From contig MEWF01000026.1 of assembly GCA_001773255.1 (NCBI GenBank), positions 17,201-24,113 on the forward strand: a stretch of 6,913 nt of DNA. Reading direction: 5' to 3'. Source of the DNA: a candidate division WWE3 bacterium RIFOXYC2_FULL_42_13 (GTDB lineage: Bacteria; Patescibacteriota; WWE3; UBA101185; UBA10185). The notes under the pieces were generated by a model that was not told the DNA's origin, searched no databases, and worked only from the letters and a program-made list of their open reading frames with translations. Position 1 is the first letter of the stretch. Each line of letters opens with the position of its first letter. The position numbers and the translations under genes were made by a program. Shown here in pieces: positions 1-5,614 of the stretch.

Positions 1-1
1 A

Positions 2-1975
2 GGTTTCTATAAAGGAATGTTCTCGGCCCTCAGAATGAGAACCTTCAACATGGATAGTTTAATTGCCATCGGCACATCTGTCGCATATTTTTATAGTGTC
101 ATCAATTTTTCCGCTTATTATTTGGCGACTAAATCTTTAATAGGTGTAAGCGGAACAAAAATCCCTGAATTATATTTTGAGACCGCCGCCTTTTTAATCA
201 CATTCGTTATTTTAGGCAAGTGGCTTGAAGCAAAAGCCAAGGGAAGAACGTCGGATGCTATAAAAAAACTTATGGGCCTGCAGGCCAAAACAGCAAGGGT
301 TGTCAGAAACGGAGCCACTGCAGACATACCGATAGATCAGGTTGTAGTCGGCGATATCGTTGTTGTAAGGCCCGGTGAAAAAGTTCCCGTCGACGGTGAG
401 ATAACTAGAGGCTCATCCGCAGTTGACGAATCAATGATCACAGGCGAAAGTCTGCCCGTTGAAAAACATGAAGAAGATACAGTTGTAGGCGGAACTATAA
501 ATAAAACAGGAAGCTTTGAGTTTAAGGCCACGCGCGTAGGTTCTGAAACTACTCTTTCTCAGATCATCCGCCTGGTCGAAGATGCACAAGGATCTAAAGC
601 CCCCATTCAGGCCGTAGCCGATAAAATTTCGGCTGTCTTCGTTCCTACCGTCCTGATTCTCGCCGCCATAACATTTGTAGTTTGGTATTTTGTAATCGGT
701 TCAACATTATCTTTTGCGCTTATGGCGTTTACTTCGGTGATTGTTATTGCGTGCCCCTGTGCGCTAGGACTGGCTACTCCTACATCAATTATGGTCGGGA
801 CAGGCAAGGGAGCTGAGAATGGAATACTTGTTAAAGGCGGCGAACCTTTAGAATCAGCCGTCAAGGTAAAAATTATTGTCTTCGATAAGACAGGTACTAT
901 TACAAATGGCAAACCTGAGGTAACCGACACCATAAGTTTTGATTCACTGAACGAAAAAGAACTCTTACAAATAGCGGCAAGTCTGGAAAAACAGTCGGAG
1001 CATCCCTTAGCTGAAGCGATATATACACATGCGCAGGATGAAAATCTAAGTTTTAGTGAAGTATCTGCTTTTAAAGCAATACCCGGGCACGGTGTCGAAG
1101 GCGTCATCGGTAACATGACCTACTATTTCGGAAACAGAAAACTTATTAATGATGTACTAAAACTTTCCGTGAGTGAAATTGACCAAAAACTCTCAGGATT
1201 GGAAGAGCAGGGTAAGACTGCGATGATCCTCGCCACAAAAGAAGAGATATTGGGAACAGTAGCGGTGGCCGATACTGTAAAAGAAACCTCAAAAGAAGCC
1301 GTGGACAGGCTAAAAAAGCTCGGGATTGAGGTCTACATGATCACCGGTGATAACGAACGTACCGCCAGAGCAATTGCGGCTCAGGTGGGCATTACAAATG
1401 TTCTGGCCGAAGTTCTGCCCGAAGACAAAGCAAACGAAGTCAAAAAATTACAGGAGACGGGGGAAAAAGTGGCTATGGTGGGCGATGGAATTAACGACGC
1501 CCCGGCACTTGCCCAGGCAAACTTAGGAATAGCCATGGGTTCCGGTACAGACGTTGCAATGGAAGCAGGCGGAATAGTTATTATAAAAAACGATTTGAGA
1601 GATGTTGTTAATGCAATAGATCTGTCGAAAGCAACCGTCGGAAAAATTAAACAAAACATGTTCTTTGCTCTGTTCTATAACGTAATAGGAATTCCGATAG
1701 CCGCCCGTGTGTTCATAGGTTTTGGACTGGTTTTAAAACCCGAACTTGCCGGGCTTGCAATGGCACTAAGCTCCATTTCCGTTGTTACAAATTCGTTGAC
1801 TATGCGGGGATACAAACCGGGGAAACGAAACTGGATCTCGACGCTGGCTCCTATAATAATGGTCGCCTTGTTCACGGGACTGTTCTTTGAATTTGCGAAG
1901 TTCAGTTCTTCTATGTCAAATAACGAGAGTGGGATGAAACGGGGCGGAGAATCAAATACGGTAGTGGAAAAGTAA
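2..1975 (+). CDS. copA: Cu(I)-exporting P1B-type ATPase, 5'-truncated by window edge
   Basis: Pumps Cu(I) (or Ag(I)) out of the cytoplasm across the inner membrane, using ATP. The frame is open to the left edge and reads GFYKGMFSALR before the first ATG at 17, so the N-terminal metal-binding domain and first helices lie outside the window. Numbering from the Met at 17: actuator loop TGES at 142-145; metal-site CPC at 246-248 in a membrane helix; phosphorylation motif DKTGT at 290-294 (Asp290); nucleotide-binding SEHP at 327-330; TGD at 443-445; hinge GDGIND at 489-494. The last core helices carry YN (554-555) and MALSS (582-586), the residues that mark the Cu(I) subgroup rather than Zn/Cd pumps. 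After these lies an additional hydrophobic segment (about 606-626) and a Met/Ser/Asn tail. No terminator is evident after the stop, so read-through into the NYN gene is possible. Confidence 0.95.
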   Translation, partial: GFYKGMFSALRMRTFNMDSLIAIGTSVAYFYSVINFSAYYLATKSLIGVSGTKIPELYFETAAFLITFVILGKWLEAKAKGRTSDAIKKLMGLQAKTARVVRNGATADIPIDQVVVGDIVVVRPGEKVPVDGEITRGSSAVDESMITGESLPVEKHEEDTVVGGTINKTGSFEFKATRVGSETTLSQIIRLVEDAQGSKAPIQAVADKISAVFVPTVLILAAITFVVWYFVIGSTLSFALMAFTSVIVIACPCALGLATPTSIMVGTGKGAENGILVKGGEPLESAVKVKIIVFDKTGTITNGKPEVTDTISFDSLNEKELLQIAASLEKQSEHPLAEAIYTHAQDENLSFSEVSAFKAIPGHGVEGVIGNMTYYFGNRKLINDVLKLSVSEIDQKLSGLEEQGKTAMILATKEEILGTVAVADTVKETSKEAVDRLKKLGIEVYMITGDNERTARAIAAQVGITNVLAEVLPEDKANEVKKLQETGEKVAMVGDGINDAPALAQANLGIAMGSGTDVAMEAGGIVIIKNDLRDVVNAIDLSKATVGKIKQNMFFALFYNVIGIPIAARVFIGFGLVLKPELAGLAMALSSISVVTNSLTMRGYKPGKRNWISTLAPIIMVALFTGLFFEFAKFSSSMSNNESGMKRGGESNTVVEK

Positions 1976-2040
1976 TCTAGAGAGGTTAGCGGTACATCCT
2001 TATTAGAATTTCCACTGTTTTTAATACCGATAGTCCGGAG

Positions 2041-2052
2041 TAAAATGGGCAT
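2041..2052 (+). promoter_or_regulatory. -10-like TAAAAT placed 6 nt before the NYN start
   Basis: TAAAAT at 2041-2046 is followed by GGGCAT and then GTG at 2053. The 6-nt gap would put the transcription start on the first base of the start codon. No convincing -35 is visible. GGAG at 2037-2040 could alternatively act as a Shine-Dalgarno for a 14-codon frame starting ATG at 2045, which ends in an ATGA overlap with the in-frame ATG at 2086. The two readings compete. Confidence 0.4.
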
Positions 2053-2802
2053 GTGTTTAACGCAACGACAGACCGTATTTCTAAAATGACTTTGTTGTTT
2101 CCCGACCGCGTTAAAGAATTGGAAGCGATTTTTGACAGACCTTCAATGGTATATATAGATTACGCAAATATCTACCACTGGACAAACAAACTGAAGTGGA
2201 CCTTCGATCTTAAACGTATCAAACAATTACTATCCGGTTTTGACACCATTAAGGGAGCCAAGTTTTACTACGGTACCTCAGACAAGGAGTCGTCGCGGAA
2301 ATTTATAGAAGAAGTGAAGACCCTTGGATACGATGTAAAAACTAAACCCGTCAAAAAGATGAGATTAAGTATAGATGTGTCAGGGGTGTCTCTTAACTCT
2401 TCCGCCGTTTTAGAGAACTTTATAAAGAGACCCTTACTTAAGGTGCTTACACTGGAAACCATTCAGTACCTTAATAGTAAGTTAAAAGAACTGAACGTTT
2501 CTGGTACAACGTATGTTGAGCAACTAAAATGTAATTTCGATGTAGAAATCGGTAGAGACATGCTTTTGGATTATAAAAATAACGGAATTGATAATTTTAT
2601 CCTTTGGAGTGGCGACAGCGACTTTGCAGACCCTGTTACTCAATTGCTAAACGATGGTAAAAAGGCAGTTATTTTTGCTACATCAAGAAGGGTATCTACA
2701 GAGCTCACAGAAACCCGTGCACTAATATTCGACATACAGAAAATAAGAAATTTCATCTGCAACTCCCATCAAATTCAAGACAATATAAGAGCCCTTATAT
2801 AA
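2053..2802 (+). CDS. NYN-domain (PIN-like) predicted ribonuclease
   Basis: Predicted cytoplasmic metal-dependent RNase of the NYN/LabA-like branch of the PIN fold. Visible family marks, numbered from the GTG at 2053: first strand YIDYANIY (34-41) with Asp36 and Asn39; a central KCNFDVEIGRDM block (159-170) with Asp163 and Asp169; and SGDSDF (186-191) with Asp188 and Asp190. These acidic residues form the metal site in the family. About 55 residues (100-155) lie between the second strand and the central helix, which seems long for a minimal NYN domain. GTG at 2053 is chosen because of the -10-like hexamer 6 nt upstream; ATG at 2086 (residue 12) and ATG at 2146 (residue 32, just before the domain) are alternatives. 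The gene lies 77 bp after copA on the same strand. Substrate and role are unknown. Confidence 0.85.
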   Translation: MFNATTDRISKMTLLFPDRVKELEAIFDRPSMVYIDYANIYHWTNKLKWTFDLKRIKQLLSGFDTIKGAKFYYGTSDKESSRKFIEEVKTLGYDVKTKPVKKMRLSIDVSGVSLNSSAVLENFIKRPLLKVLTLETIQYLNSKLKELNVSGTTYVEQLKCNFDVEIGRDMLLDYKNNGIDNFILWSGDSDFADPVTQLLNDGKKAVIFATSRRVSTELTETRALIFDIQKIRNFICNSHQIQDNIRALI

Positions 2803-2937
2803 AGCAAAAAGGACCCCATAAGGAGCCCTTAAGCCATCGAAATTCGGTCTTTCGACCAAAATCATTGTACTACCTTCTGACTTTTTTGCAAAATAGGAAG
2901 TCTACTTAAATTTGATTTCTTAGACGAAATTGAATGG

Positions 2938-2952
2938 TGCTATAATCAAGAC
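2938..2952 (+). promoter_or_regulatory. Extended -10 promoter for a leaderless transcript
   Basis: TGC TATAAT (TG at 2938-2939, hexamer 2941-2946) is a perfect extended -10 element. Only CAAGAC separates it from the ATG at 2953, so transcription should begin at or next to the A of the start codon. No good -35 is seen at 16-18 bp spacing, which is usual for extended -10 promoters. Confidence 0.7.
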
Positions 2953-3270
2953 ATGCTAAACAAGTTCTCCACACCATTTCTGGCCTTTTTACAGGCAAGC
3001 GGTATGGTGTTTTATATTTTTCTAATTTCCTTATTTTTAAATTTTGTAACTCCGAAATTTATACAAAACGGAGAGCAGTTCTACGCACCGATAATAATGC
3101 TTATTACCTTTGTATTTTCTGCCGTTATTTCTGCTACCATGATTTTGGGAAGGGCAGGTATGCTTTTTTGGGAAAAGAAATATATAAAATCTTTCACACT
3201 TTTGGGGTGGACTACGGGTTGGGGACTTTTCTATTTGGTTTTATTTCTAGGTATTTTGTTAAAAAAATAG
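2953..3270 (+). CDS. Small three-helix integral membrane protein, unknown function
   Basis: A 105-residue protein with three predicted membrane segments (about 12-33, 44-66 and 80-102) and short loops. The second helix ends in a charged LGRAG(M)LFWEKKY stretch (about 65-78), which should face the cytoplasm. The general pattern of three helices with LGR plus an aromatic/basic turn before the last helix recalls short unnamed membrane proteins common in Patescibacteria; this is recollection, not a search result. The ATG at 2953 has no Shine-Dalgarno and lies 6 nt after a TATAAT, so the message is probably leaderless. It is flanked by its own promoter and a weak terminator-like hairpin, so it is probably transcribed alone. 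I cannot assign a function. Confidence 0.75.
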   Translation: MLNKFSTPFLAFLQASGMVFYIFLISLFLNFVTPKFIQNGEQFYAPIIMLITFVFSAVISATMILGRAGMLFWEKKYIKSFTLLGWTTGWGLFYLVLFLGILLKK

Positions 3271-3278
3271 AGTACGAG

Positions 3279-3304
3279 ATAAAACCCAACTCACGTTGCT
3301 TTAT
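3279..3304 (+). terminator. Weak hairpin after the three-helix protein
   Basis: ATAAA/TTTAT outer arms (3279-3283 and 3300-3304) enclose CAAC/GTTG (3287-3290 and 3295-3298) with a TCAC loop and an unequal internal loop. The T-tract is poor (TTTATTTCC). It may slow or end transcription of the upstream gene; confidence is low. Confidence 0.3.
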
Positions 3305-3316
3305 TTCCGAAACTTT

Positions 3317-3346
3317 TTGAAATACTATTTACGTAGTGAATATAAA
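3317..3346 (+). promoter_or_regulatory. Sigma-70-type promoter of the secreted-protein leader
   Basis: TTGAAA (3317-3322) and TATAAA (3341-3346) are separated by 18 bp. The expected start is around 3352-3353, upstream of both the terminator hairpin at 3375-3399 and the secreted-protein gene. No other promoter is visible between that hairpin and the gene. Confidence 0.6.
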
Positions 3347-3351
3347 AATTC

Positions 3352-3372
3352 ATGGTAGATAGTTTGACGTAA
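3352..3372 (+). CDS. Six-codon micro-ORF (possible leader peptide)
   Basis: ATG at 3352, 5 nt after the -10 element, opens a frame reading MVDSLT and closing with TAA at 3370-3372. Two bases later the terminator hairpin begins. The position between promoter and terminator is that of a leader peptide, but so short a frame can occur by chance and there is no codon bias to test. Confidence 0.2.
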   Translation: MVDSLT

Positions 3373-3374
3373 TG

Positions 3375-3399
3375 AGTCCGCATTATTGCGGACTTTTTT
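3375..3399 (+). terminator. Intrinsic terminator inside the leader of the secreted-protein gene
   Basis: Perfect 7-bp stem AGTCCGC (3375-3381) / GCGGACT (3388-3394) with an ATTATT loop, running into six T residues (3394-3399). It lies downstream of the TTGAAA/TATAAA promoter and 32 bp upstream of the ATG at 3432. It can therefore act as an attenuator for the secreted-protein gene, or end an otherwise unseen short transcript. Confidence 0.8.
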
Positions 3400-3417
3400 G
3401 TATTTGTTTTTTGGATT

Positions 3418-3425
3418 GGGAGGTG
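3418..3425 (+). promoter_or_regulatory. Shine-Dalgarno site fixing the secreted-protein start
   Basis: GGGAGGTG, 6 nt before the ATG at 3432. It decides the start against the longer open frame beginning at 3372, which would read through the terminator stem and lacks a signal peptide at its N-terminus. Confidence 0.85.
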
Positions 3426-3431
3426 AAAAGA

Positions 3432-3995
3432 ATGAAGAAATTATTACTTTTTGTAGTTGCTTTAGCAACAGTCTCCGCATTAACTACTTCTTCGGTCACG
3501 GCAGCAAAACCTGCCGACAAAGGATTTAACGAGTTTGGATATAACTATACTGCTCGTAATTTTGTTGGTACTGGCGCAAGTTGGTGTGCTGATTACGGTG
3601 TGTTCGATGAAGCAACATGCAACGAATGGCTTATGGGTCCTTTTTATAACGACAAATTAGTTATGAAATGGAATGAGGCTTGGGATGCATGCAACGACAA
3701 TGGGTATGATGATCCTGCGTATTGTGCGGGCGCGTGGACTGACAACGAATGGAATGGTATGAACGGTGGCTCAGGTGCAGTATGGCACTATAAAATCATT
3801 TGGGTTGGTTCAGAAGGCGAAAGTAGCCCATATTGGCGAGAAGGTGGATATTTAGTTTGGGGTAACTATGAGGTAGTTATGGATCAAGGTACTGATAAAA
3901 CAGGTACCGCTTATCCACCGTGTAGTGGTGAGCCAAACAATGGTGGACACACGATGTGTGCTTTAGCTATTCCAAGTGGTTACGGACATAAATAA
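3432..3995 (+). CDS. Secreted Cys/Trp-rich protein, unknown function
   Basis: A 187-residue exported protein. Residues 1-25 form a classical Sec signal peptide: MKK, then a hydrophobic core (LLLFVVALATVSAL), then a TSSVTAA cleavage region with signal peptidase I sites after Ala24 or Ala25. There is no lipobox Cys and no other membrane segment, so the mature protein of about 162 residues should be free outside the membrane. The mature part has six cysteines (52, 63, 87, 98, 164, 176), enough for three disulfides, and ten tryptophans, which is very high. It is rich in Gly, Asn, Asp and Tyr, as in compact extracellular beta folds. Motifs worth searching: FGYNYTARNF (35-44), WTDNEWNGM (102-110) and WHYKIIWVG (118-126). 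The gene has its own promoter and closing terminator, so it is monocistronic. I do not recognise the family; ligand or carbohydrate binding would be a guess. Confidence 0.85.
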   Translation: MKKLLLFVVALATVSALTTSSVTAAKPADKGFNEFGYNYTARNFVGTGASWCADYGVFDEATCNEWLMGPFYNDKLVMKWNEAWDACNDNGYDDPAYCAGAWTDNEWNGMNGGSGAVWHYKIIWVGSEGESSPYWREGGYLVWGNYEVVMDQGTDKTGTAYPPCSGEPNNGGHTMCALAIPSGYGHK

Positions 3996-4017
3996 TATTG
4001 TCTATAGTCATTTACAG

Positions 4018-4050
4018 CAACCTACTCCTTTGGGGTAGGTTGTTAGTTTT
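4018..4050 (+). terminator. Strong intrinsic terminator after the secreted-protein gene
   Basis: CAACCTACTCC (4018-4028) pairs with GGGGTAGGTTG (4032-4042) over 11 bp with one G-U pair and a TTT loop, followed by TTAGTTTT. It starts 22 bp after the stop codon at 3993-3995. Confidence 0.85.
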
Positions 4051-4641
4051 ACGTTGAAGTAACCATACAAAACTTCAGTTTTCTATTTTCTCTCTGATTG
4101 GCACAACATGCCTAAAGTCAAAGAAAGTTTTAATAATATAAGACAATTGCGTGGTTATGTTGGAGTTACGGTTTTCGAGGCGTTCTACTCTTATTCGACA
4201 AAATTCTGTCGTCCCATAACCTTTGATTAGCGACGCACACTACTACACAAATAATTTGTTTGGATAAAAGCCGACATCAAGTCAGTTATTCGTACACATA
4301 GAAATATAACATGGGGTTGGTAATAATGTTGAACTCTCTCACCGCAATATTCTTCGCTTATACTTTAAAACGACAGGAAACAAGTTCTATCAAATTTCCG
4401 TTACGGGGCTCTTTTTGAACGCCATATTGATTTCGTTCTCATTTCGTTATTCTGGCACCAAGAAAGGTGCTTGTTAACAAACGCCATAAGCTATGGAAAC
4501 TAATAATTTCCCTCTGCATCACATCCTTTTCTTTTTCTCACACAAATCGGCTTCTTAACGGTTCACCTAAGTACCGGTACGGGTAACTGCTATAGTCACC
4601 GATGGGGGGAGGCTTAGTGCGGGGAAATAGCGAGTCGTTTT
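4051..4641. other. 591-bp stretch with no supported gene
   Basis: No frame on either strand looks coding. The longest I examined is 40 codons (ATG at 4108 to stop at 4228-4230, + strand) with no Shine-Dalgarno or -10 signal. Small structures seen: TGAAGT/ACTTCA (4055-4060 and 4072-4077) followed by TTTTC; GGCACC/GGTGCT around AAGAAA (about 4454-4471); GGAAA/TTTCC (4377-4381 and 4395-4399); and the 10-bp palindrome GTACCGGTAC (4571-4580). An extended -10-like TGC TATAGT ends at 4596, 5 nt before an ATG (4602) that opens a 22-codon frame, which is not convincing. No tRNA, tmRNA, SRP RNA or RNase P signature was recognised. It may be a decayed gene or hold an untranslated RNA. Confidence 0.5.
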
Positions 4642-4971
4642 TTACCTCAAAAAAGAATTCTCCTCAATAAACTTTTCCTGGCACCCACGCACACATAAAT
4701 CCTTTTCCTTATCTGTGTCGCAGTCAGTAATGCAGTTGTTCAACGGCCTGAGTTTGTCATCGAGAGTAGGATCGACAACCATAGCTATTACTGAAAAGTA
4801 AATAATTCCCAATAGTATGGGTAGGACGGTCAGGGCCAGCTTCACCCAAAGTTTCCATTTAGGCCAAAACCACATCACTATAATTCCGAGCGGGTAGAAC
4901 AAAAGAAGAAGAAAGGTTGTTACTTTTGTAGCGGAGGGGGATACAGTGTTACGTTTAGCTTGAGGATCCAT
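4642..4971 (-). CDS. Small membrane protein with twin CX3C tail
   Basis: A 109-residue protein from the ATG at 4971. Two predicted membrane helices (about 18-37 and 46-70) are separated by a short basic/aromatic turn, WPKWKLW. The C-terminal 30 or so residues are polar and hold four cysteines as CITDC and CVRGC, separated by 8 residues: C-x3-C-x8-C-x3-C. In other families such twin CX3C patterns make a disulfide-locked helical hairpin (eukaryotic small Tim proteins) or bind metal; neither is shown here. With both ends on the same side, the Cys tail could face outside, where disulfides form. The open frame extends to a TTG at 5037, but TATAAT lies exactly 6 nt before the ATG at 4971, favouring the shorter, leaderless start. 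It is divergent from the predicted RNA gene at 5065. Function unknown. Confidence 0.7.
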   Translation of the reverse strand: MDPQAKRNTVSPSATKVTTFLLLLFYPLGIIVMWFWPKWKLWVKLALTVLPILLGIIYFSVIAMVVDPTLDDKLRPLNNCITDCDTDKEKDLCVRGCQEKFIEENSFLR

Positions 4972-4983
4972 TAGTTTATTATA
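4972..4983 (-). promoter_or_regulatory. TATAAT -10 element 6 nt before the twin-CX3C gene
   Basis: On the - strand TATAAT spans 4983 down to 4978, followed by AAACTA and ATG at 4971. The spacing matches the promoter at 2941 exactly and implies a leaderless message. No clear -35 or TG extension is seen. Confidence 0.6.
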
Positions 4984-5030
4984 CTCGTAAAAGCATCTTC
5001 GGCATTTACTACTAAATAGACAATGCCAGA

Positions 5031-5058
5031 TTGACAAAAACTAACGTAATAATATAAT
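5031..5058 (+). promoter_or_regulatory. Consensus sigma-70 promoter of the predicted small RNA
   Basis: TTGACA (5031-5036) and TATAAT (5053-5058), both perfect consensus hexamers, are separated by 16 bp. The expected start is A5065 or A5066, two or three bases before the closing stem of the predicted RNA. No open reading frame follows on this strand. It is the strongest promoter in the window. Confidence 0.8.
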
Positions 5059-5064
5059 GACCGT

Positions 5065-5137
5065 AATAAATCAGGCCGGAAATCGACCCGCACCTTAAAA
5101 GTGCACTTAAGTTTCCAACAACGCCTGATTTTTATAT
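5065..5137 (+). ncRNA. Predicted ~70-nt structured small RNA, unnamed
   Basis: Transcription from the TTGACA/TATAAT promoter would give an RNA of about 70 nt closed by a 9-bp perfect stem AAATCAGGC (5068-5076) / GCCTGATTT (5123-5131), which runs into a U-rich end (TTTTT at 5129-5133, then ATATCTTTT). Inside, GGAAA (5078-5082) pairs with TTTCC (5112-5116), stacked on CTTAA (5094-5098) / TTAAG (5107-5111). This leaves an 11-nt bulge TCGACCCGCAC on the 5' side, the loop AAGTGCAC, and AACAAC on the 3' side. GCAC in the bulge (5090-5093) can instead pair with GTGC in the loop (5101-5104), giving a second possible fold. The 3' end overlaps the stop codon of the convergent gene at 5132. I do not recognise a known RNA class. 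Alternatives: a bidirectional terminator, or a short palindromic repeat. Confidence 0.6.
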
Positions 5138-5584
5138 CTTTTCAAGGATTTTTAGTACTTCCGACGGAGTAACTATACTGGTTTGTGAATATTTTCTTGA
5201 TCTGAATGCTGTAAGAGCCTTTTCATGTGCACGACTCTTCTTGCCAACTAACTCAAATCTAAAATCAACTTTACTCACTTTGAATTCATATTTTTTAAAA
5301 ATCCTGTACACGTGAGACTTTATCAGATTCATATTACCTGGATATTCTATATCTATTACTAACACTCCTTCTAATTTATACCTTTTTATCAGTAGGTATA
5401 TTAAACAAGCAAAGGTCTTGTATATATAACTTTTAGGTTTTTTAATCGCCGTAAAGTGTTGTTGAATTTTTTGTTTTGCAACCGGCTTTAAATACAAAGA
5501 GTTTCTGCTGCTGTTAGAAAATGCCACTACGGTAGGAACAGATGTATTTTCTAGTTTTCCGGATTGATCTACCTCGTACGACAC
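5132..5584 (-). CDS. Uncharacterised 150-aa protein, possibly RNase H-like fold
   Basis: A soluble, basic protein of 150 residues with no signal peptide; the stretch TFACLIYLLIK (57-67) is moderately hydrophobic and more likely a buried helix than a membrane span. Visible blocks: SYEVDQSGK (2-10) with Asp6; PTVVAFSNSSRNSLYL (17-32), which reads as a pair of beta strands; VLVIDIEYPG (74-83), a strand ending in Asp78/Glu80; and GKKSRAHEKAL (114-124), a basic loop with His120. Acidic residues at a first strand and at the end of a later strand, plus a basic loop, are compatible with an RNase H-like nuclease fold, but this is inference only. The GTG at 5584 is chosen because an extended -10 lies 6 nt upstream; no Shine-Dalgarno is visible. 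A 16-bp palindrome sits over the -35 region. Its stop overlaps the 3' end of the predicted small RNA on the other strand. Confidence 0.65.
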   Translation of the reverse strand: MSYEVDQSGKLENTSVPTVVAFSNSSRNSLYLKPVAKQKIQQHFTAIKKPKSYIYKTFACLIYLLIKRYKLEGVLVIDIEYPGNMNLIKSHVYRIFKKYEFKVSKVDFRFELVGKKSRAHEKALTAFRSRKYSQTSIVTPSEVLKILEKI

Positions 5585-5599
5585 AGGTAGATACTAACA
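5585..5599 (-). promoter_or_regulatory. Extended -10 promoter, leaderless, for the 150-aa gene
   Basis: On the - strand TG (5599-5598), T, then TAGTAT (5596-5591) and CTACCT lead straight to GTG at 5584. The hexamer matches four of six consensus positions and carries the TG extension, with the same 6-nt gap seen at the other leaderless starts. Confidence 0.5.
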
Positions 5600-5614
5600 G
5601 ACTGTGCTATATAG

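Noticed and set aside
607..1116. Long open frame on the - strand opposite copA (also 118-327, 337-531, 1381-1659, 1675-2052)
   Set aside because: Shadow of the copA reading frame. The translations have no family motif and the + strand frame carries all P-type ATPase signatures.
2268..2462. 64-codon - strand frame inside the NYN gene
   Set aside because: Shadow of the NYN coding frame, with no start signals.
2819..2831. TAAGG-AGC-CCTTA hairpin after the NYN gene as a terminator
   Set aside because: Only 5 bp, a 3-nt loop and no T-tract.
3372..3431. 20-codon N-terminal extension of the secreted protein
   Set aside because: It would translate the terminator stem and T-tract. The strong Shine-Dalgarno at 3418-3425 and the signal peptide both begin the protein at 3432.
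4108..4230. 40-codon + strand frame in the gene-free gap
   Set aside because: No Shine-Dalgarno, no -10 nearby, no recognisable motif.
4051..4641. CRISPR array, tRNA or insertion-sequence ends in the gap
   Set aside because: No regularly spaced repeats, no cloverleaf signature and no transposase or terminal inverted repeats seen.
4602..4670. 22-codon + strand frame after an extended -10-like TGCTATAGT
   Set aside because: Very short, overlaps the 3' end of the - strand gene, no coding character; probably chance.
4972..5037. TTG start giving a 22-residue extension with three Cys on the twin-CX3C protein
   Set aside because: It overlaps the TATAAT 6 nt before the ATG at 4971 and has no Shine-Dalgarno. 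It remains possible if an upstream promoter exists.
5065..5137. Hammerhead or other known ribozyme in the small RNA (GAAA and CTGAT strings present)
   Set aside because: The required CUGANGA core is absent (CTGATTT here) and the strings are used in plain helices.
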